A stretch of 64,000 nucleotides of DNA, from the NCBI GenBank assembly GCA_003991915.1, contig RQTK01000215.1, positions 297,549-361,548 on the forward strand, written 5' to 3'. Below, piece after piece: positions 63,201 through 64,000 of this stretch. The notes under the pieces were generated by a model. It did no database searches, was not told the origin of the DNA, and worked only from the letters and a program-made list of their open reading frames with translations. This stretch comes from Elysia chlorotica (Eukaryota; Mollusca; Gastropoda; Plakobranchidae). The position numbers and the translations under genes are program-made. How positions within the stretch are numbered: position 1 is the stretch's first letter; the number at the start of each line of letters is the position of its first letter.

Positions 63201-63552
63201 GTGAGTACAAAAAATAATATTCAATCTTGGGATACTTTTAACTTTACTAAACAAAACTTTATTCTACCCTCTCCTTTCCTCTGGGTCCCCTCTCAATGCC
63301 TCACCATAATACTTTTTATAGGATTTCATATCAGAACCAGATGCAGTTAAATAATTTTTGTTATCAAATAAATCTTCATTATATAACAAACTCATTATGA
63401 TTATATCGTATAATTTTTTTCACGCTATGATCTTACAATCAGCTTTGTTTTTGTTGGGGTTTTTTTCAACATAATCTCTACTTTATCATCTTCTGCATAG
63501 ATTGATGTAGCCTCTGAAGTCACAGAGCTATCTGATGTGGAATGCCTCACCG
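31341..63552 (+). CDS. phosphoenolpyruvate synthase / rifampin phosphotransferase-like protein, membrane-anchored (3' end outside window)
   Basis: 36 coding exons follow a 5'-UTR exon part at 31341-31382, with ATG at 31383 and an in-frame TAA just upstream. All introns are GT-AG and every junction keeps the frame, giving 1294 codons plus one base. In order: an N-terminal hydrophobic segment (2-20) followed by basic residues (signal anchor), an uncharacterised beta-rich region (100-413), an ATP-grasp domain of the PPDK N-terminal family (about 455-772), a helical central region, a duplicated 53-residue segment and a further helical region. The family's PEP-utilising phosphohistidine swivel domain would be expected next, beyond 64000. 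Known family chemistry: ATP phosphorylates a mobile His, which passes phosphate to a small substrate (pyruvate, rifampicin, or a pyrrole in PigC). The substrate here is unknown. Similar animal proteins are usually named putative PEP synthase. Confidence 0.9.
33127..40428 (+). CDS. PEP-synthase-like gene, exons 3-10 (N-terminal beta-rich region)
   Basis: Exons 33127-33383, 34047-34112, 35527-35643, 35793-35902, 36270-36325, 36984-37036, 39480-39610 and 40278-40428, residues 101-413. Recognisable stretches of this family are D-R-V-Y-F-A-G-T-D (exon 3), W-K-I-T-F-S-G, G-E-R-D-W-A-E-Y-H-R-Y (exon 7) and G-H-G-V-S-E-F-F-Y-R (exon 10). The pattern of W.I.F.G and G.G.SE strands suggests two beta-sandwich or lipocalin-like modules, possibly substrate-binding. 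This is inference; no named domain is certain. Donors of exons 3, 7 and 9 are weak (GTTTGC, GTTTGT, GTTTTT) but are supported by phase and conservation. Confidence 0.85.
38270..38352. repeat. (AAT)n/(AAC)n microsatellite
   Basis: Imperfect trinucleotide run next to the nested LINE tail. Confidence 0.9.
38398..39090 (-). mobile_element. LINE 3' fragment (CR1/Rex-like) nested in DNA element 1
   Basis: Minus-strand translation shows a non-LTR RT C-terminal region: L-L-L-N-V-N-K-T-K-E-M-I-I-D-F-R-K, then V-D-T-Y-N-Y-L-G-V, one in-frame TGA, L-Y-L-L-R-K-L-N-S-F and L-F-Y-K-S-V-I-E-S-V. It ends near G-R-P-R-A-L-Q-C-R and a poly-A tail (38398-38408, read as T on plus). Confidence 0.8.
40764..47453 (+). 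CDS. PEP-synthase-like gene, exons 11-20 (ATP-grasp domain)
   Basis: Exons 40764-40953, 41436-41498, 41979-42028, 43389-43558, 44317-44387, 44932-45067, 45464-45673, 45927-46024, 46489-46560 and 47347-47453, residues 414-802. PPDK N-terminal motifs are present in order: G462-G-K464-G-A, V-P-Q-G-F, F-A-V-R567-S-S-S-A-G-E-D, A-G-Q-M-A-T, G641-V-M-F-T-A-D-P-V-S-G, G-L-G-E-S-V-V-S-G, D-V-E755-W and L-Q767-C-R-P-I-T. The ATP-site Lys, Arg, Glu and Gln are all kept, so ATP binding looks intact. The usual LQSRP is LQCRP here. Confidence 0.93.
42378..43155. mobile_element. possible degenerate inverted-repeat element 3
   Basis: In intron 13. The left end (TATAGTAAAACTCGGTAATAAC) and the reverse complement of the right end (TACAGTAGTCTCCATTTTTAAC) share spaced identities, and TA-like flanks exist. 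Inside is a perfect 9-bp hairpin CTGCCTAGT-TTGC-ACTAGGCAG at 42764-42785. The call is weak. Confidence 0.35.
45745..45870. repeat. degenerate (GACA)n/(GA)n tract
   Basis: Purine-rich short repeat in intron 17. Confidence 0.85.
46670..46729. repeat. (AAT)n microsatellite
   Basis: About 60 bases of nearly perfect AAT in intron 19. Confidence 0.95.
47945..48020 (-). repeat. possible tRNA-like SINE head inside DNA element 2
   Basis: On minus, GGATTTAACGGTGGAGCGTG (A-box-like) is followed by TACGGGTTTGATTTCTGC (B-box-like). This resembles a SINE promoter and not a functional tRNA. Confidence 0.35.
48035..48235. repeat. (GA)n block
   Basis: Two long GA runs separated by GGGGAAGGAGGACGGAGAAA-like purine sequence. 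Minus-strand Ser/Leu ORFs here are artefacts. Confidence 0.95.
49287..53355 (+). CDS. PEP-synthase-like gene, exons 21-26 (central region)
   Basis: Exons 49287-49359, 49669-49761, 50183-50347, 51042-51173, 52324-52408 and 53267-53355, residues 803-1015. The segment starts S-E-M-M-P-G-A-V-T-P-L, the conserved linker after the ATP-grasp domain, and continues as a largely helical stretch. All exons except 21 and 25-26 are phase 0. Confidence 0.9.
52640..52965. repeat. (CT)n-rich block in intron 25
   Basis: About 320 bases of decayed CT repeat. The plus-strand Ser/Leu/Phe-rich 136- and 139-codon ORFs are artefacts. Confidence 0.95.
54388..54740 (-). mobile_element. LINE C-terminal fragment
   Basis: Minus translation gives V-P-W-T-A-H-R-L-N-D-D, K-T-I-K-E-R-K-L-K-Y-F-G-H-L-K-R and G-A-K-R-R-Q-G-R-Q-E, the usual C-terminus of non-LTR ORF2 proteins. 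It is followed by a (GAT)n tail (ATC on plus at 54388-54410). It is the 3' end of a 5'-truncated insertion in intron 26. Confidence 0.8.
55327..57865. repeat. tandem duplication, unit 1 (about 2.5 kb, includes exons A1 and B1)
   Basis: Starts GATTTTACTGGCAACCAATG and ends GTGAAATTTACC after exon B1. The same order of sequence recurs at once in unit 2. The original flanks read GCCTGATTTT on the left and ACCTGCACAG on the right, and share CCTG at the breakpoints. Confidence 0.85.
55870..56810 (-). mobile_element. CR1/L2-like LINE reverse transcriptase fragment (in duplication unit 1)
   Basis: Minus translation includes F-G-V-P-Q-G-S-V-L-G-P-I-L-F, then Y-A-D-D-T-Q-L-Y, the RT catalytic motif, and W-M-I-A-N-K-L-Q-L-N-S-D-K-T-E. 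The frame is interrupted and only the RT portion remains. It lies in intron 26, antisense to the host gene. Confidence 0.85.
56936..59869 (+). CDS. PEP-synthase-like gene, exons 27-30: tandemly duplicated two-exon cassette
   Basis: Exons 56936-57004 (A1, 69 nt), 57721-57810 (B1, 90 nt), 58958-59026 (A2) and 59780-59869 (B2), residues 1016-1121. A encodes N-I-A-G-A-I-G-K-L-S-P-E-E. B encodes the conserved F-L-A-R-H-G-H-R-C-L-R-E. A1 and A2 differ at one residue (T1035 against I1088), and B1 and B2 by a synonymous change only. All four exons are phase 0-0 with intact splice sites, so inclusion of one or both pairs keeps the frame. Homologues are expected to have a single pair. The copies may be used together, be mutually exclusive, or reflect an assembly duplication. 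Confidence 0.85.
57866..59924. repeat. tandem duplication, unit 2 (about 2.06 kb, includes exons A2 and B2)
   Basis: Copy of unit 1 with two internal deletions of roughly 270 bases, equivalent to about 55615-55860 and 56255-56515 of unit 1. It also has a 40-base A-rich insertion near 59138 and scattered substitutions. Exons are near-identical. Confidence 0.85.
58136..58900 (-). mobile_element. same LINE fragment in duplication unit 2 (deleted)
   Basis: Carries the same G-V-P-Q-G-S-V-L-G motif and Y-A-D-D block as unit 1, but lacks the stretch upstream of the V-N-G-K-T-S block because of a deletion near 58537. Confidence 0.8.
59984..60049. repeat. 33-bp tandem dimer containing TTTGTTTGTAG
   Basis: TTACCATGTTTTGTTTGTAG and the following ATTTAATAATTCT occur twice in a row. 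Each copy holds a pyrimidine-poor acceptor-like TTTGTAG between exons B2 and 31. Confidence 0.9.
60334..63552 (+). CDS. PEP-synthase-like gene, exons 31-36
   Basis: Exons 60334-60393, 60853-60953, 61497-61560, 61946-62109, 63122-63200 and 63501-63552, residues 1122-1294 plus one base. Exon 31 (E-M-R-E-K-S-W) continues the conserved HGHRC...REKSW block. Exon 34 carries L-P-D-A-D-L-M-Y-F-L-T-H-Q-E-I-G, a strong family signature just ahead of the swivel domain. The donor at 63553 (GTGAGT) shows that the gene continues past the window. Confidence 0.92.
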
Positions 63553-64000
63553 GTGAGTGGCACTAAAAATAGCTTTCACCCATATAACAATGCAAGTTAT
63601 ATGTTCAACATTGTTTGTTGTTGTTGTTGTTGTTTTTTTGTGCGTTTGTTTTGTTTGTTTTTTTATTTTGGTTTTTAAGGGAGGGGGTATTACTTGCATA
63701 CCTTGATAACTAGGCTTTATGGTTCATTTATACATGAAACTTGAGCTCTTTATAATTAAAACCCTTAAATAGGTTATCTTACACCAGTTATTAGTTTCTC
63801 TATTTGTTCTATTATATAAAAGCAGATTTCAGAAATGTACAAACTTGCCACATCTTTAAATATAATACTTTGAAAAAAGCTTAAGAAAATCAGCAGACTC
63901 CATAAGAACTGAATTGAAAATGAGATGGAAAAATATGACTGAACAAGGTCCATTTTAGATTGTGTGTGTATATAAATGAGAGAGAGAGAGAGAGAGAGAG
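63553..64000 (+). other. intron 36 of the PEP-synthase-like gene (cut by window)
   Basis: No exon seen. It contains (TTG)n at 63614-63640 and ends in a (GA)n run from 63976. Confidence 0.7.

Noticed and set aside
31341..63552. Bacterial contamination carrying a PEP synthase gene
   Set aside because: The gene is split by 35 GT-AG introns containing animal-type repeats and lies beside FCP1.

Overview
This is an AT-rich, intron-rich eukaryotic window. Long introns, tRNA-derived SINE copies, several non-LTR retrotransposon fragments, TA-flanked inverted-repeat transposons and many (GA)n/(AAT)n microsatellites point to an invertebrate animal. A gastropod mollusc is my best guess, by inference; the species cannot be read from the sequence.

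Three protein-coding genes can be supported. (1) 5167-6264, + strand: a 365-codon intronless ORF with the fold signature of an alpha-kinase. The zinc module is intact, but the ATP lysine and both catalytic aspartates appear replaced, so it is a probable pseudokinase. (2) 14019-25375, - strand: a complete six-exon gene for the RNA polymerase II CTD phosphatase FCP1 (CTDP1), 853 aa. It has a lipoyl-like N-terminus, the DLDQT catalytic motif, a BRCT domain and an acidic C-terminal helix. (3) 31341 to beyond the right edge, + strand: a very long gene, with 36 coding exons inside the window, for a membrane-anchored protein of the PEP synthase / rifampin phosphotransferase type. The ATP-grasp (PPDK N-terminal) domain is complete. 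The swivelling phosphohistidine domain has not been reached by 64000. All 36 exon junctions keep phase, giving 1294 codons plus one base.

The most striking structure is in the third gene. Two phase-0 exons (69 and 90 nt) plus flanking intron are duplicated head to tail (about 55327-57865 and 57866-59924), so the predicted protein carries a 53-residue segment twice with one substitution. Either both copies are used, or they are alternatives, or the second copy is an assembly artefact of two haplotypes.

Layout: 1-5046 is non-coding with a SINE and short repeats; 5047-6412 the alpha-kinase-like gene; 7239-8422 an LTR and Ty3/gypsy RNase H fragment; 8430-14018 non-coding with SINEs and the FCP1 3' flank; 14019-25375 FCP1, whose introns hold a rearranged LINE, two SINEs and GA repeats; 25376-31340 intergenic with an 0.8-kb GA-rich block; 31341-64000 the PEP-synthase-like gene, whose introns hold three inverted-repeat DNA elements, LINE pieces and microsatellites. 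The genes are not an operon and no functional link between them is evident.
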